Assembly (NCBI GenBank): GCA_001549895.1
Contig: AP014719.1
Coordinates: 496,001 to 560,000 of the forward strand
Direction of reading: 5' to 3'
From: Arthrobacter sp. Hiyo8
GTDB taxonomy: Bacteria; Actinomycetota; Actinomycetes; Actinomycetales; Micrococcaceae
Length of the DNA stretch: 64,000 nt
Below are positions 12,781 to 22,525 of this stretch, piece by piece. Positions within the stretch are counted from its first letter, which is position 1, and each line of letters starts with the position of its first letter. A program made the position numbers and the translations under genes. The notes under the pieces are model-generated. The model did not search any database. It worked only from the letters and a program-made list of their open reading frames with translations, and was not told where the DNA came from.

Positions 12781-13584
12781 ATGGCCACGATTGACTTTGA
12801 CTCCGAAAAGGGCGGAAACGGGCAGCCCGGTGGCGTGCAATCTGTTGACCGCGCCCTCCAGATCCTCGAAATCCTTTCCCGTGACGGACACGCGGGGGTG
12901 AGCGAAATCGCCGAGGAAATCGGCATCCACAAATCCTCGGTCTCTCGACTGCTCGGCTCATTGGTGAGCCGGGAGATGGTCCACCAGAACAGCGACCGGG
13001 GAAAGTACCAGCTGGGCTTTGGCATCCTGCGGCTTGCCAGCTCGATTCCCGGCCGGCTCAGCTTGGTCCGCGAGGCCCGGCCAGTGTTGGAAAGTCTTGC
13101 GGAGGAGTTCAAGGAGACTGTGAACCTCGCTGTCCTGAGATCGAACTATGCCGTAAACGTGGATCAGGCCATGGGACCGTCGTCGTTGGCCACCTATGAC
13201 TGGGTGGGCGGCTTGACGCCGCTCCATGCCACCTCGAGCGGGAAGGTTTTATTGGCTGCACTGTCCGCCGACGAACGGGACCGCATCCTGACGGAAGCCG
13301 GGTTTCATGCCAGGACTCCCCGCACTATCACCAATCGGGACGACCTCGAGAAGCAGCTGATCGATGTGGCCCACGACGGATATGCGGAGACACGCGAGGA
13401 ACTGGAAATCGGCCTGAACGCGATTGCGGTTCCGATCTACAACCACTTGGGAACCGTCATCGGAGCCGTCAGCATCTCCGGACCCGCGTTCCGCTTTGAC
13501 CCGCAGAAGATCCCTGGACTTATTGACGCACTTCGTCAGGCCGGAATCCGGATCAGCGTGCAAATGGGCTACACGCACCGATGA
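12781..13584 (+). CDS. IclR-family transcriptional regulator
   Basis: The intact 267-aa protein has an N-terminal winged helix (about residues 20-80; VDRALQILEILS and KSSVSRLLGSLVSREMV) and a C-terminal GAF-like ligand domain (about 100-260) with HATSSGKVLLAAL and GLNAIAVPIYNHLGTVIGAVSISG, both typical of IclR. It stands between moeA and the betaine ABC transporter genes and reads in the same direction. It may control the transporter operon that follows, but no effector can be inferred. Confidence 0.93.
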   Translation: MATIDFDSEKGGNGQPGGVQSVDRALQILEILSRDGHAGVSEIAEEIGIHKSSVSRLLGSLVSREMVHQNSDRGKYQLGFGILRLASSIPGRLSLVREARPVLESLAEEFKETVNLAVLRSNYAVNVDQAMGPSSLATYDWVGGLTPLHATSSGKVLLAALSADERDRILTEAGFHARTPRTITNRDDLEKQLIDVAHDGYAETREELEIGLNAIAVPIYNHLGTVIGAVSISGPAFRFDPQKIPGLIDALRQAGIRISVQMGYTHR

Positions 13585-13609
13585 CCCCGGGCACTGGGGC
13601 GCCGGGTCA
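13582..13609 (+). terminator. Hairpin at the iclR stop
   Basis: TGACCCcGGGC and GCgCCGGGTCA form an imperfect GC-rich stem starting at the iclR stop codon. A short AAAGGG follows rather than a T run, so terminator function is tentative. Confidence 0.4.
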
Positions 13610-13727
13610 TCAGTAAAGGGTCAGGGGCCCAGGACGACGAAATAGCGTCTCCGACTTTTCGTGACAGCCAAGCACTGCGGATGCATCATCAATAAAGGGG
13701 TAGTGATGGCGGAAAGAGCAGAAGAGC

Positions 13728-14821
13728 ATGAGCACGCACACTGCGATAGAAGAGACCCCCGGCTCCAACGCGACTGAGTCCGCGCTCAAGGTCGATGGAC
13801 TATGGAAGATCTTCGGCCAGAAGTCTGACGAGATCATCGGCACCCCAGCCGAGCACCTCTCGCGCAAGGAGCTCCAAAGCAAGACCGGCTGCGTCGCGGC
13901 CGTCAAGAACGTCTCGTTCGCGGTGGCCCTGGGGAGGTCTTCGTGGTCATGGGACTCTCCGGCTCCGGCAAATCGACTCTCGTACGCCTGCTCACCCGAC
14001 TGATCGAGCCGACGGCGGGAAGCGTCACGATCGGCGGCGAAGACGTTATCCGCGCGAGCAAGGCCCGCCTCCGGGCTATGCGCCGGAACCACATGGCGAT
14101 GGTGTTCCAGCAGTTCGGCCTGCTCCCGCACCGCAAGGTGATCGACAACGTCGCCTACGGCCTCGAAGTCCGCGGGGAGGGCAAGTCCAGCGCCGCGCCC
14201 GAGCCCAGGACATGGTCGACCTCGTCGGCCTGACCGGGTACGAGAATTCGTTCCCCGACCAGCTCTCCGGCGGCATGCAGCAGCGCGTCGGCCTTGCCCG
14301 GGCACTCGCCGTGGACCCGCAGGTCCTGCTCTTCGACGAGCCGTTTTCCGCCCTTGACCCGCTCATCCGCCGCGACATGCAGAACGAGGTCCGCCGCCTG
14401 CACGAGGAGGTGGGGAAGACGATGGTCTTCATCACCCACGACCTCCAGGAGGCCCTCAAGCTCGGTGACCGGATCCTCATCATGCGCGATGGCGAGGTCG
14501 TCCAGATCGGAACCCCGGCCGACATCGTAGCCAACCCCGCTGACGACTACGTGCGCGACTTCATCTCGGATGTCCCCGCTCCCATGTGCTCACGCTGCGC
14601 TATGTGGTGCGGCCCCCGCGCGAAGGCGAGGCGCTCGACGGGCCGGTGATGCAGGCCGACCGCATCGTGCGCGAAGCCGCGCGGCAGGTCCTCCACTCGG
14701 AGCTCCCCGTTAGGGTTTTCGACGGCGAGGAATTCCTCGGCATCGTCGACGACGAGGATATCCTCCGCGTCGTCGTCGCCGAAGAGCCATCCCGACTTCC
14801 CACCAAGGCGGTGCCGGGTGA
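13728..14821 (+). CDS. proV: Glycine betaine/proline ABC transporter ATPase (four frame breaks)
   Basis: This is the ATPase of a compatible-solute importer, about 365 aa after repair. Walker A reads GLSGSGKST, the Q-loop is in [10 protein letters not shown], the signature is [15 protein letters not shown], Walker B is [12 protein letters not shown] and the H-loop is [11 protein letters not shown]-terminal CBS-like tail (about residues 290-350) fits the ProV/OpuAA type. Missing bases lie near 13934, 14190, 14576 and 14793, in G or C runs. The repaired stop TGA (14819-14821) overlaps the GTG start of the permease gene. Confidence 0.92.
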
Positions 14822-16893
14822 GCATCGCCACAGAGCGGGCCAACCGTCGACGACGGTCCGGGGGCGCGCGTTCCAACTCACCTGGAGGACGAACCCCTGC
14901 CACCCCGTCCGGAGGTCCTGCTGTCCTGGGATTCTGCCGACGTCATTGGCGCCCGGTCTCGCTCGTGGGCATTGGTGTCGTCTGGCTCGGACTCTGGGCC
15001 ACGCTCAAGGGCGTGGACACCCTCGAGTTGGGCGGCGCAGACAAGACGGACTTCCAACTCTGGCTGAACAGCGTCCGCGACGCCTTTGACAGCGCCCGCA
15101 CCAACTCCTTCGTGTTCCAGCACATCGTCCAGCCGGTCACGGACGGAATCAATGGGCTCGTTACCTTTCTCCAAGGCATCTTCAGCCAGGCCTCGGACGG
15201 ACGCCCGGTGCCGGAGATCGGCTGGCTCGGCGTCGTCGCGCTCCTCGCCTGGCTGGCCTTGGCGTTCGCCGGCGTGCGCTCGATGCTCCTCGTCGGCGTG
15301 TGCGTGTTGCTCTTCGGGTTCTTCGGCTACTGGGCACAAAGCATCGACACGCTCATCGTCACGTTTTTCGCAGTCGGCATCTGCACAGTCGCGGGACTCC
15401 CGCTAGGCATTGTCATGGCCCGAAGCCGCCGAGTCTCGGCCGCGGTCTCACCCTTGCTCGACCTCATGCAGACCCTGCCGTCGTTCGCCTACCTGGCACC
15501 GCTCGCACTCGTCTTCGGCATCGGCCCGGCGGCCGCGATTGTCACGACCATCATCTACTCGCTGCCCCCGCTGGTGCGCATCACCGAGCACGGCATCCGA
15601 GGGTCTCACCGGCCACGCTCGAGGCCGTCGCGTCCATGGGCAGCACCCCTGGCAGGCCCTCGTGAAGGTGCAACTTCCATGGCCCGGCGCACTATCGTGG
15701 TCGGCATCAACCAGTGCACAATGGCGGCGCTCTCGATGGCCACCATAGCCGCGCTCATCAATGGCCCGGGACTGGGCACTCCGGCGCTCCAGTCGCTCGA
15801 CGTCGGCTCGGCGTTCGTCTCCGGCCTTGCCATCGTGCTCATGGCGATCATGCTCGACCGAACCACGACGAGGGCCTCCGAACGCTCAGGCATCGAAGCC
15901 CGCATGCAGCGCGGGTCCGGAGTGGGACAGACCGGCACATTCGGGGGCCGGCAGATGCGTCGGACCACTATCATCGCCAGCGCTGTCGTCGCCGCCGTGG
16001 CCATCTATCTCTCGCACATCTATCTTGCACTCTCGAAGTTCCCGGCTTCGCCCGACCTCGGCACCCCACTGGCGAAGGCCGTCTCAGCCGCGACCGACTG
16101 GACGGTCGGCACGTTCTCAGGCTTCACGGAATGGCTCAAGGACACCGTCACCGCACTTCTCGTCGACCCACTCCAGTCGGTGCTCGCACAGTCGCCGTGG
16201 TGGGCCATGGCGCTCGCGCTGCTCGGAATCGCGTTCGTGCTCGCCGGCCGGCGGGCCGCCACAGTCACGATCGTGTGCGAAGCCGTGATCCTCGGAAGCG
16301 GGCTGTGGAGTGAGAGCATGAAGACGCTCGCGACCACGCTAGTAGCCGCGTTCGTTGTGATCATCGTCGCTGTCTGCCTGGGCGTCTGGATGGGTCGGAG
16401 CAAGCCCGCCGACTCGGTTATCCGACCCGTGCTCGACGCCTTCCAGACCATCCCGTCCTTCGTGTACCTGGTACCGGCCCTCGCCCTCTTCGGTCCCACA
16501 CGATTCACGGCGATCGCCGCCGCGTTCGCTTACGGTGTGCCCATCGCGACGAAACTGGTTGCCGACGGGGTCCGAGGTGTCTCGCCGGTTGCCGTGGAGG
16601 CCGCGGAATCACTCGGAACAACGTCGTGGCAGATGATCGCGAAGGTCCAGCTCCCCATGGCCCGCGCGGCAGTAGTCCTCGCCGCCAACCAGGGCTTGCT
16701 TTACGTCCTGTCCATGGTCGTCGTCGGCGGACTCGTCGGCGGCGGAGGACTCGGCTATCTCGTAGTCGCCGGATTCTCCCAGAGCCAGCTCTTCGGAAAG
16801 GGTCTTGCCGCCGGCATCGCCATCACCGCTCTCGGAGTCATGCTCGACCGGATCACCCAACACGCCACTGCCCGCTTCGGCAGCACCCGATAG
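14818..16893 (+). CDS. proW: Glycine betaine ABC permease, tandem fused ProW domains
   Basis: This 691-aa membrane protein holds two ProW-type permease modules in one chain. The first has its transmembrane block at about residues 40-350, and the second at about 385-690. The second EAA loop reads EAAESLGTTSWQMIAKVQLP. The first EAA loop is garbled: between about 15601 and 15690 three single-base losses cancel out. The frame looks open, but about 30 residues are wrong; the repaired text gives EAVASMG and WQALVKVQLP. The GTG start at 14818 overlaps the proV stop. The fused architecture replaces the usual homodimer of a single ProW. Confidence 0.93.
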   Translation: MSIATERANRRRRSGGARSNSPGGRTPATPSGGPAVLGFCRRHWRPVSLVGIGVVWLGLWATLKGVDTLELGGADKTDFQLWLNSVRDAFDSARTNSFVFQHIVQPVTDGINGLVTFLQGIFSQASDGRPVPEIGWLGVVALLAWLALAFAGVRSMLLVGVCVLLFGFFGYWAQSIDTLIVTFFAVGICTVAGLPLGIVMARSRRVSAAVSPLLDLMQTLPSFAYLAPLALVFGIGPAAAIVTTIIYSLPPLVRITEHGIRGSHRPRSRPSRPWAAPLAGPREGATSMARRTIVVGINQCTMAALSMATIAALINGPGLGTPALQSLDVGSAFVSGLAIVLMAIMLDRTTTRASERSGIEARMQRGSGVGQTGTFGGRQMRRTTIIASAVVAAVAIYLSHIYLALSKFPASPDLGTPLAKAVSAATDWTVGTFSGFTEWLKDTVTALLVDPLQSVLAQSPWWAMALALLGIAFVLAGRRAATVTIVCEAVILGSGLWSESMKTLATTLVAAFVVIIVAVCLGVWMGRSKPADSVIRPVLDAFQTIPSFVYLVPALALFGPTRFTAIAAAFAYGVPIATKLVADGVRGVSPVAVEAAESLGTTSWQMIAKVQLPMARAAVVLAANQGLLYVLSMVVVGGLVGGGGLGYLVVAGFSQSQLFGKGLAAGIAITALGVMLDRITQHATARFGSTR

Positions 16894-16904
16894 AGGAAAG
16901 AGCC

Positions 16905-17884
16905 GTGAAGAAATCACTGACGGAGCGTGGCCCAAAGATGGGGAAGAGAACGTCTGCCGCAATTGTCCTCACCGCGGTCCTCGCGCTCACGGCCTGCGCC
17001 GGGGATATCCCTAGCGCAACCCGCCAAGCGGAAAGAGTGGATGCGGAGCATTCAACGTCGCCGTAAACCCTTGGGTCGGGTACGAGGCGGACGCCTACGT
17101 CGTAGGGACCGTTGCCAGGGAAAAGCTCGGCTGCACCGTAAATTACAAGACCCTCAAGGAAGAGGTGTCATGGCAGGGCTTCGGCAGCGGCGAGGTGGAC
17201 ACCGTCCTTGAGAACTGGGGCCACCCCGAGCTCGCGGACAAGTACATCAAGCAGCAAAAGACTGCGGTCGACGCCGGGCAGACCGGTAACACCGGCGTAA
17301 TCGGCTGGTACGTGCCGCCGTGGATGGCCAAGCAGTACCCGGACATCACGGACTCCAAGAACCTCAACAAGTACGCAGACTTGTTCAAGACCTCCGAGTC
17401 CGGAGGACAGGGCCAACTCCTCGACGGTGACCCCTCCTTTGTCACCAACGACGCAGCCCTCGTGAAGAACCTCGGCCTCAACTTCAAAGTTGTGTATGCG
17501 GGCAGCGAACCGGCGCTCATCCAGGCCTTCCGGCAAGCGGAGCAGAACAAGACCCCGCTGATCGGCTACTTCTACGAGCCCCAGTGGTTCATCGCAGAGG
17601 TCCCGCTCGTCAAAGTCAACCTCCCGGCCCACACGCCCGGCTGCGACGCCGACGCGGCCAAGGTCGCGTGCGATTACCCCAAGTACGAGCTCAACAAGGT
17701 CGTCTCCACCAAGTTCGCCAACTCCGGCAGCCCCGCGTATTCCCTCGTCAAAAGATTCACGTGGACGAACCAGGACCAGGACACGGTTGCCGGGTACATC
17801 GCCAAGGACAACATGAGCCCGGATTCCGCCGCGCAGAAATGGATCGACGCGAACTCGGACAAGGTCGCCGCCTGGCTCAAGTAG
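16905..17884 (+). CDS. proX: Glycine betaine-binding lipoprotein (one frame break)
   Basis: This is the extracytoplasmic solute receptor of the ABC importer, 326 aa after repair. The N-terminus has a lipoprotein signal (lysine-arginine start, hydrophobic AAIVLTAVLALTAC, lipobox cysteine). The mature part begins FNVAVNPWVGYEADAYV, typical of the OpuAC family, and carries several tryptophans (GWYVPPWMA, YEPQWFIAE) that would form the aromatic cage for a quaternary ammonium group. One base is missing near 17060. The GTG start has AGAGGAAAG upstream, 11 bases after the proW stop. Choline or proline betaine are alternative ligands. Confidence 0.93.
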
Positions 17885-18195
17885 ACCCATGGCGACAGTT
17901 CCCCTGTACGCAACAAAACTCACGATAAGCAACTCATTTGCGCAACGTCCTTGACAATTACTGTGATCTAGCGCACTCTGTTGCTTATGGCGAATTCTGT
18001 TGTTCCATGCGGAACGATCAAGAATTGGCGCCTACCGGTATTTGCGAGTCCTTTCCTAAATGAAGGAGAGGTGCTTCATTCCCAAGGCCTCCGAGGGAAG
18101 CACCACGCCTATCCGCGGGCGAACCGAACCTGTCACAAGGTGCCGGCTGACGGCCACATATGAGCCAATTGCAACATTGAGCAAAAGGAATCGTT
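17885..18195. other. 311-base intergenic region before the MFS gene
   Basis: No gene is supported here. It holds a TTGACA -35-like hexamer at 17951 with only a poor -10 17 bases later, and a GTTCC-ATGC-GGAAC palindrome at 18003. A short open frame at 17981-18163 has no convincing coding features. This is probably the promoter region of the symporter gene. Confidence 0.5.
18003..18016. promoter_or_regulatory. Palindrome GTTCC-N4-GGAAC
   Basis: The perfect 5-base arms resemble the GTTCC/GGAAC half-sites used by several IclR-family regulators. The site lies 180 bases upstream of the symporter gene. Binding by the IclR protein at 12781 is speculation. Confidence 0.35.
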
Positions 18196-19696
18196 ATGAC
18201 CCAGAAACCGAAGCTCCTCAGACACAGGCGGCTAGAGGTGTCCGACGTCAACGTCGTCAACCAGACGATGCTCAAGAAGGCACTCGGCGGCACGATCGTC
18301 GTCAACACCATGGAATGGTACGACGTCGGCGTGTTCGGCTACCTGATCACCACTATGGGCCCGTCTTCCTCCCGGAAGCTGACAGATCCGTCCAAACCCT
18401 GTTCCTGCTCGGCACCTTCGCCGCAACATTCATCGCCCGCCCGCTGGGCGGTGTCATCTTCGGTTGGCTCGGCGACAAGATTGGCCGCCAGAAGGTGCTG
18501 GCGGCGACGCTAATGCTGATGGCGGCAAGTACCTTCGCCGTCGGGCTCCTTCCTGGCTACGCCCAGATCGGCGTGTGGGCGGCCGCCCTGTTGGTGATCC
18601 TGAAACTCGTCCAGGGCTTTTCCACCGGCGGCGAGTACGCAGGCGCCACTACCTTCGTCTGCGAATATGCCCCCGACAAGCGGCGCGGCTTCTTCGCGAG
18701 CTTCCTGGACATGGGCTCGTATCTCGGCTTCGCGTTGGGAGCTGCGATCGTGTCCGTGCTGCAACTGTCCCTGGGCCAAGCGGCCATGGAGGAATGGGGC
18801 TGGAGGCTGCCCTTCCTGATCGCCGGGCCGCTCGGTGCGATCGCCGTCTACTTCCGGAACAAGATCGAGGAATCCCCCCAGTTCCAGGCAACCCTCGACG
18901 CCCGGCAAGCACAATCTGCAGTTGCTACAGCAGCCGACAAAACGGTGGCCAACGGTCCCCTGCCCATCATCAAGGCTTACTGGCGTCAAATCATCCTCGC
19001 CATGATCCTCGCCGCCGCTGCCAACACAGTAGGTTATGTCCTGACGTCCTACATGCCGACATACCTGACCGAATCCAAAGGCTACGACCCCATCCACGGC
19101 ACGCTGCTAACCATCCCGGTGATGGTGATCATGGCAGCCTGCATCCCGCTGACCGGGAAACTGTCCGACCGCATCGGCCGCCGCCCCGTCCTCTGGATCG
19201 GTGCCGGAAGCACCATTCTGTTCGCTATCCCGGCATTCCTGCTGATCGGCGTCGGCAATGTCTGGTCCACGCTCGCCGGCCTTGCCCTTGTCGCCTTCCC
19301 GTGACGTTCTATGTCGCCAACCTCGCCTCGGCGCTCCCCGCGCAGTTCCCGACATCGGGCCGCTACAGCAGCATGGGCATTGCGTACAACTTCTCCATGG
19401 CGCTCTTCGGCGGCACAACGCCATTCATCGTCCAAGGCCTGATCGAGGCTACGCACAATGACATGGCCCCGGCCTACTACCTCATGGGCACTTCCATCGT
19501 CGGTGCGATCGGCATCTACTTCCTGCGCGAATCCGCCCGGCGGCCACTGCCCGGCTCCATGCCGAGCGTTGATACTGAGGCCGAGGCCCGCGAGCTGGTC
19601 GCTACCCAGGACAACAACCCGCTGATCGACCTGGACGGAATGCCGTTCCTGGAGGATCTTGCGTTCGAAAATACGGCCAGACCCTCACTGCGATGA
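18196..19696 (+). CDS. proP: ProP-like MFS symporter (two frame breaks)
   Basis: This is a 12-helix major facilitator of the metabolite:H+ symporter family, 500 aa after repair. Signatures include NTMEWYDVGVFGYL at helix 1, GWLGDKIGRQKVL between helices 2 and 3, FSTGGEYAGATT in helix 4 and GKLSDRIGRRPVL between helices 8 and 9. One base is missing in a C run near 18362 and one near 19300. The acidic C-terminal tail is extended. Given its neighbours it probably imports betaine, dimethylglycine or a related osmolyte. The family also includes proline, citrate and shikimate carriers, so the substrate is inferred. Confidence 0.9.
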
Positions 19697-19758
19697 TTTT
19701 CGAGGACCTAACTAATGCCCCAAAGCTCGCCAAACGGCGCCCAAAGAAGGAATCCACA

Positions 19759-20007
19759 ATGAATCAATCCCTGCCGAAGGAAAACGTGCTTCGCATCTCA
19801 GGCGCCGGCACCGATCCGATAATCGTGAACTTCGAAGGTTCCGAACCCGTCACGGTCCGGCTACAAATCGACGCCAAGTGCAACTGCCAAGACGACGGTG
19901 GCGCCAGCCGGCCGGGTTCCTACGCCTACAGTGATCCGCGGGCCGAACCAAGCCAAGCGACGTTATCGATGCTCCATCGTGGCCGGAAAACATGGGTGTT
20001 TAACTGA
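19759..20007 (+). CDS. Small hypothetical protein
   Basis: I do not recognise this 82-aa open frame. It begins MNQSLPKENVLRISG with AAGGAATCC upstream, 62 bases after the symporter stop and in the same direction. It includes a cysteine pair CNC and no transmembrane segment. The last 30 residues look less protein-like, so a further frame break or truncation is possible. It may be a small cytosolic protein or chance. Confidence 0.35.
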   Translation: MNQSLPKENVLRISGAGTDPIIVNFEGSEPVTVRLQIDAKCNCQDDGGASRPGSYAYSDPRAEPSQATLSMLHRGRKTWVFN

Positions 20008-20134
20008 ACATGCCACAGCCGCGGAGCGGAAACGGTCACGCGGCGCCCCGATGATGAGACGGCCCTTCCTGGACGAGGCCCCGGCCGGCGTCGATGCCGC
20101 GTGCCCTTCGGCAAGGAATCGCGGACATCCGATT

Positions 20135-21065
20135 TTAGAGATCGTCTTCGGGCCGGGCGGTGAGGATCCGATTGGCGCTGACCCGCAGGATGCCGAGCGA
20201 CTCCTTGATCAGGGGCGATGCAATGCTGCCACTGCGCACCGCAGCGACAATGCGCCGCGATGGCTTCCCCTTGCCAGTGATGCGCAGTCGAACCACGTTT
20301 TCGGCACTATGCAGGGGGCGAGTCGCGGCAGCAGGCCCACGCCCAGCCCCGCACCAACGAAGGCGATCTGCGTTTCCCATTCCACGGCCTCATGGGCAAT
20401 CCGCGGCGTCACCCCGACTGCCGTGAACGCCGCGGTGAACAGGGAATGGTAGGTGGATCCGGCAGCCTCGGTGATCCAGGGTTCCGACGCCAGCTCTTCG
20501 AGCGTGACCTTTTCCCGCGATGCCAACGGATGGCTGGAAGGAATGATCACGTCCAATGGATCGTCGAGCAGAACGGTTTGCTCGAAGCGCGGATCGTCCT
20601 CAACATAGGTGTCGGACTGCATGGCGACGATGACCGCGATGTCGATCCGCTCGGCAACCAACAAGTCGAAGCAGCGGGCCGGGTTGGCCTCCAGCACCTG
20701 CACCTCCAGCGACGGGTGTGTTGAGCGCAAGGTGGCGGCCAGCGGCGCGAGCAACTGGGCGGCCGCGGTGGAGAATCCGCCGAGTCCAAAACGCGCGGGT
20801 ATCTGCTCGCCGGCCTCCATGGCCGCAGCGCGCAGGTTCTCCCATTCGGCAATGAGGTGTCCGAGCCCGCCACGAGAAAACGGCCTGTGGCGGTCAGCCG
20901 CACACCCCGGCCGTCCTTCGTCAGCAGCTGCATTCCAAGCACGCGCTGGAACTCCCGTAATTGCGCGGAGACGGCGGAGGGAGAATAGCCCGTGAGCTCT
21001 GCGGTTGCGCCAATGGTGCCGCACTGGGCAAACACCCGAAGTGTTATGAGCCGTGGATCGATCAT
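20135..21065 (-). CDS. LysR-family transcriptional regulator (two frame breaks)
   Basis: The repaired 310-aa protein has an N-terminal helix-turn-helix (IDPRLITLRVFAQ, ATAELTGYSPSAVSAQL) and a LysR substrate-binding domain (from about residue 90, GLGGFSTAAAQLLAPL, through VTLEELASEPWI). Bases are missing near 20880 and 20330. It is divergent from gbcA with a 155-base shared promoter region, the usual arrangement for a LysR activator of the adjacent operon. The regulator of gbcAB in Pseudomonas is an AraC protein (GbdR), so LysR control here would be a different solution. Confidence 0.9.
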
Positions 21066-21220
21066 GCATCTATTGTGCACTGTTATCTCCACAATCCTGC
21101 GCTTTTGTTGCAGATCGATCGGCTCTAATCTCATGAATAAAACGTTCGACAACGGCGATTGCACCCACCAACGCCGGTCTCGATGGATCGCCCCTACCTA
21201 GCCCTCCCGGGAGGAAACAC

Positions 21221-22525
21221 ATGTCTGCTCCAGTGAACGCGCCCCTCAATTCACGCCGAAAACTCGCTTCGTCATTGCCTGCCGAACAGTTGGCGGAAAT
21301 CACCGAGTTGTTCGAGTTCCGGCGCGTGGGGTATTCCCTCAACGCCCCCTTCTACACCGATCCGACGATTTTCAAGATCGACATGGAGGCCATTTTTGGC
21401 CAGCACTGGATCTATGCCGCCAGCATCGCCGAACTGCCGGAGCCGGGCGACTACGTCACCGTCGACTACGGTCCCTACTCCCTGATCGTGCTGCGCAACG
21501 ACGACGGCGGCGTGAACGTCCTGCACAACGTGTGCCGCCACCGCGGCGCCCGCGTCCTGACCGAGCCCGCGGGGTCAACGGGAAACCTGGTGTGCGGCTA
21601 TCACTCCTGGACCTACTCTCCCGAAGGCAATTTGATCCATGCCTCGGCGCCGGGGGAAACCAAGTTCGACAAGGGCTGCTTCGGCCTCAAGCGCGCCCAC
21701 AGCCGCATGGTCGCCGGACTCATCTTCGTCTGCATTGCCGACGAACCGCCAACCGACTTCGACGAAACCTCAAAGATCTTCGAGCCCTACCTCGCGCCGC
21801 ACGATCTGTCGAAGACTAAAGTCGCCTACCAGCAGAACATCATCGAGGAGGGCAACTGGAAGCTCGTCATGGAGAACAACCGTGAGTGCTACCACTGCGA
21901 CGGCCACCCCGAGCTTGCCTGTTCCCTCTTTCCCACCTGGGGTCTGACGGAGGGCCTGATCCCGGCCCATCTCGAAGAGGTGTGGGACCGCAACAAGGAA
22001 GCACAGTCCTCGCTCGAGGAGCGTTGCCGCCGCTATGGCCTTCCCTACGAGGTGGTCGAGGAGCTCGACACCCGCATCGCGGGAATCCGTATCTCACGTG
22101 AATCGCTCGACGGAGAGGGCGAATCGTTCTCGGCCGACGGGCGCAGGCTCTCCAAGAAGCTGCTCGGCGACTTGCGGGACTTCCGCCTTGGCCGCTGCTC
22201 GATGCACCTGCAGCCCAACAGCTGGTTCCACTTCCAGAGCGACCACGTCATCACGTTCGCCGTCTTCCCCATCAACGAACACCAGACACTGGTACGCACC
22301 ACCTGGCTGGTGGCTGACGACGCCGAGGAAGGCGTCGACTACGACCTGGAGAAGCTCACCTACACCTGGAAGCAGACCAATCTGCAGGACAAGGAGTTCG
22401 TGGAGCTATGCCAGAAGGGCGCCGGCAGCCCCGCCTACGAACCCGGCCCGTACATGAAGAGCGAATACCAGGTGGAGGCGTTCATCAACTGGTACGTGCA
22501 GCGCGTGCAGGAGCACCTGGCATGA
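21221..22525 (+). CDS. gbcA: Glycine betaine monooxygenase, Rieske oxygenase subunit
   Basis: GbcA hydroxylates a methyl group of glycine betaine, giving dimethylglycine and formaldehyde. The intact 434-aa protein has the Rieske [2Fe-2S] ligands in CRHRGARVL and CGYHSWTY (CxH...CxxH) and the mononuclear iron site in ENNRECYHCDGHPEL, in the order of aromatic-ring-hydroxylase alpha subunits. GGGAGGAAA precedes the ATG. The stop overlaps the ATG of the reductase gene (ATGA). Related Rieske enzymes act on stachydrine or carnitine, but the dimethylglycine oxidase in the same window favours betaine. Confidence 0.93.
   Translation: MSAPVNAPLNSRRKLASSLPAEQLAEITELFEFRRVGYSLNAPFYTDPTIFKIDMEAIFGQHWIYAASIAELPEPGDYVTVDYGPYSLIVLRNDDGGVNVLHNVCRHRGARVLTEPAGSTGNLVCGYHSWTYSPEGNLIHASAPGETKFDKGCFGLKRAHSRMVAGLIFVCIADEPPTDFDETSKIFEPYLAPHDLSKTKVAYQQNIIEEGNWKLVMENNRECYHCDGHPELACSLFPTWGLTEGLIPAHLEEVWDRNKEAQSSLEERCRRYGLPYEVVEELDTRIAGIRISRESLDGEGESFSADGRRLSKKLLGDLRDFRLGRCSMHLQPNSWFHFQSDHVITFAVFPINEHQTLVRTTWLVADDAEEGVDYDLEKLTYTWKQTNLQDKEFVELCQKGAGSPAYEPGPYMKSEYQVEAFINWYVQRVQEHLA

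Noticed and set aside
17981..18163. 60-aa open frame upstream of the symporter
   Set aside because: No ribosome site, family motif or coding bias. It overlaps a probable promoter region.
20008..20134. Extra gene between the small hypothetical frame and lysR
   Set aside because: Open frames here continue into the antisense of lysR and lack any supporting feature.
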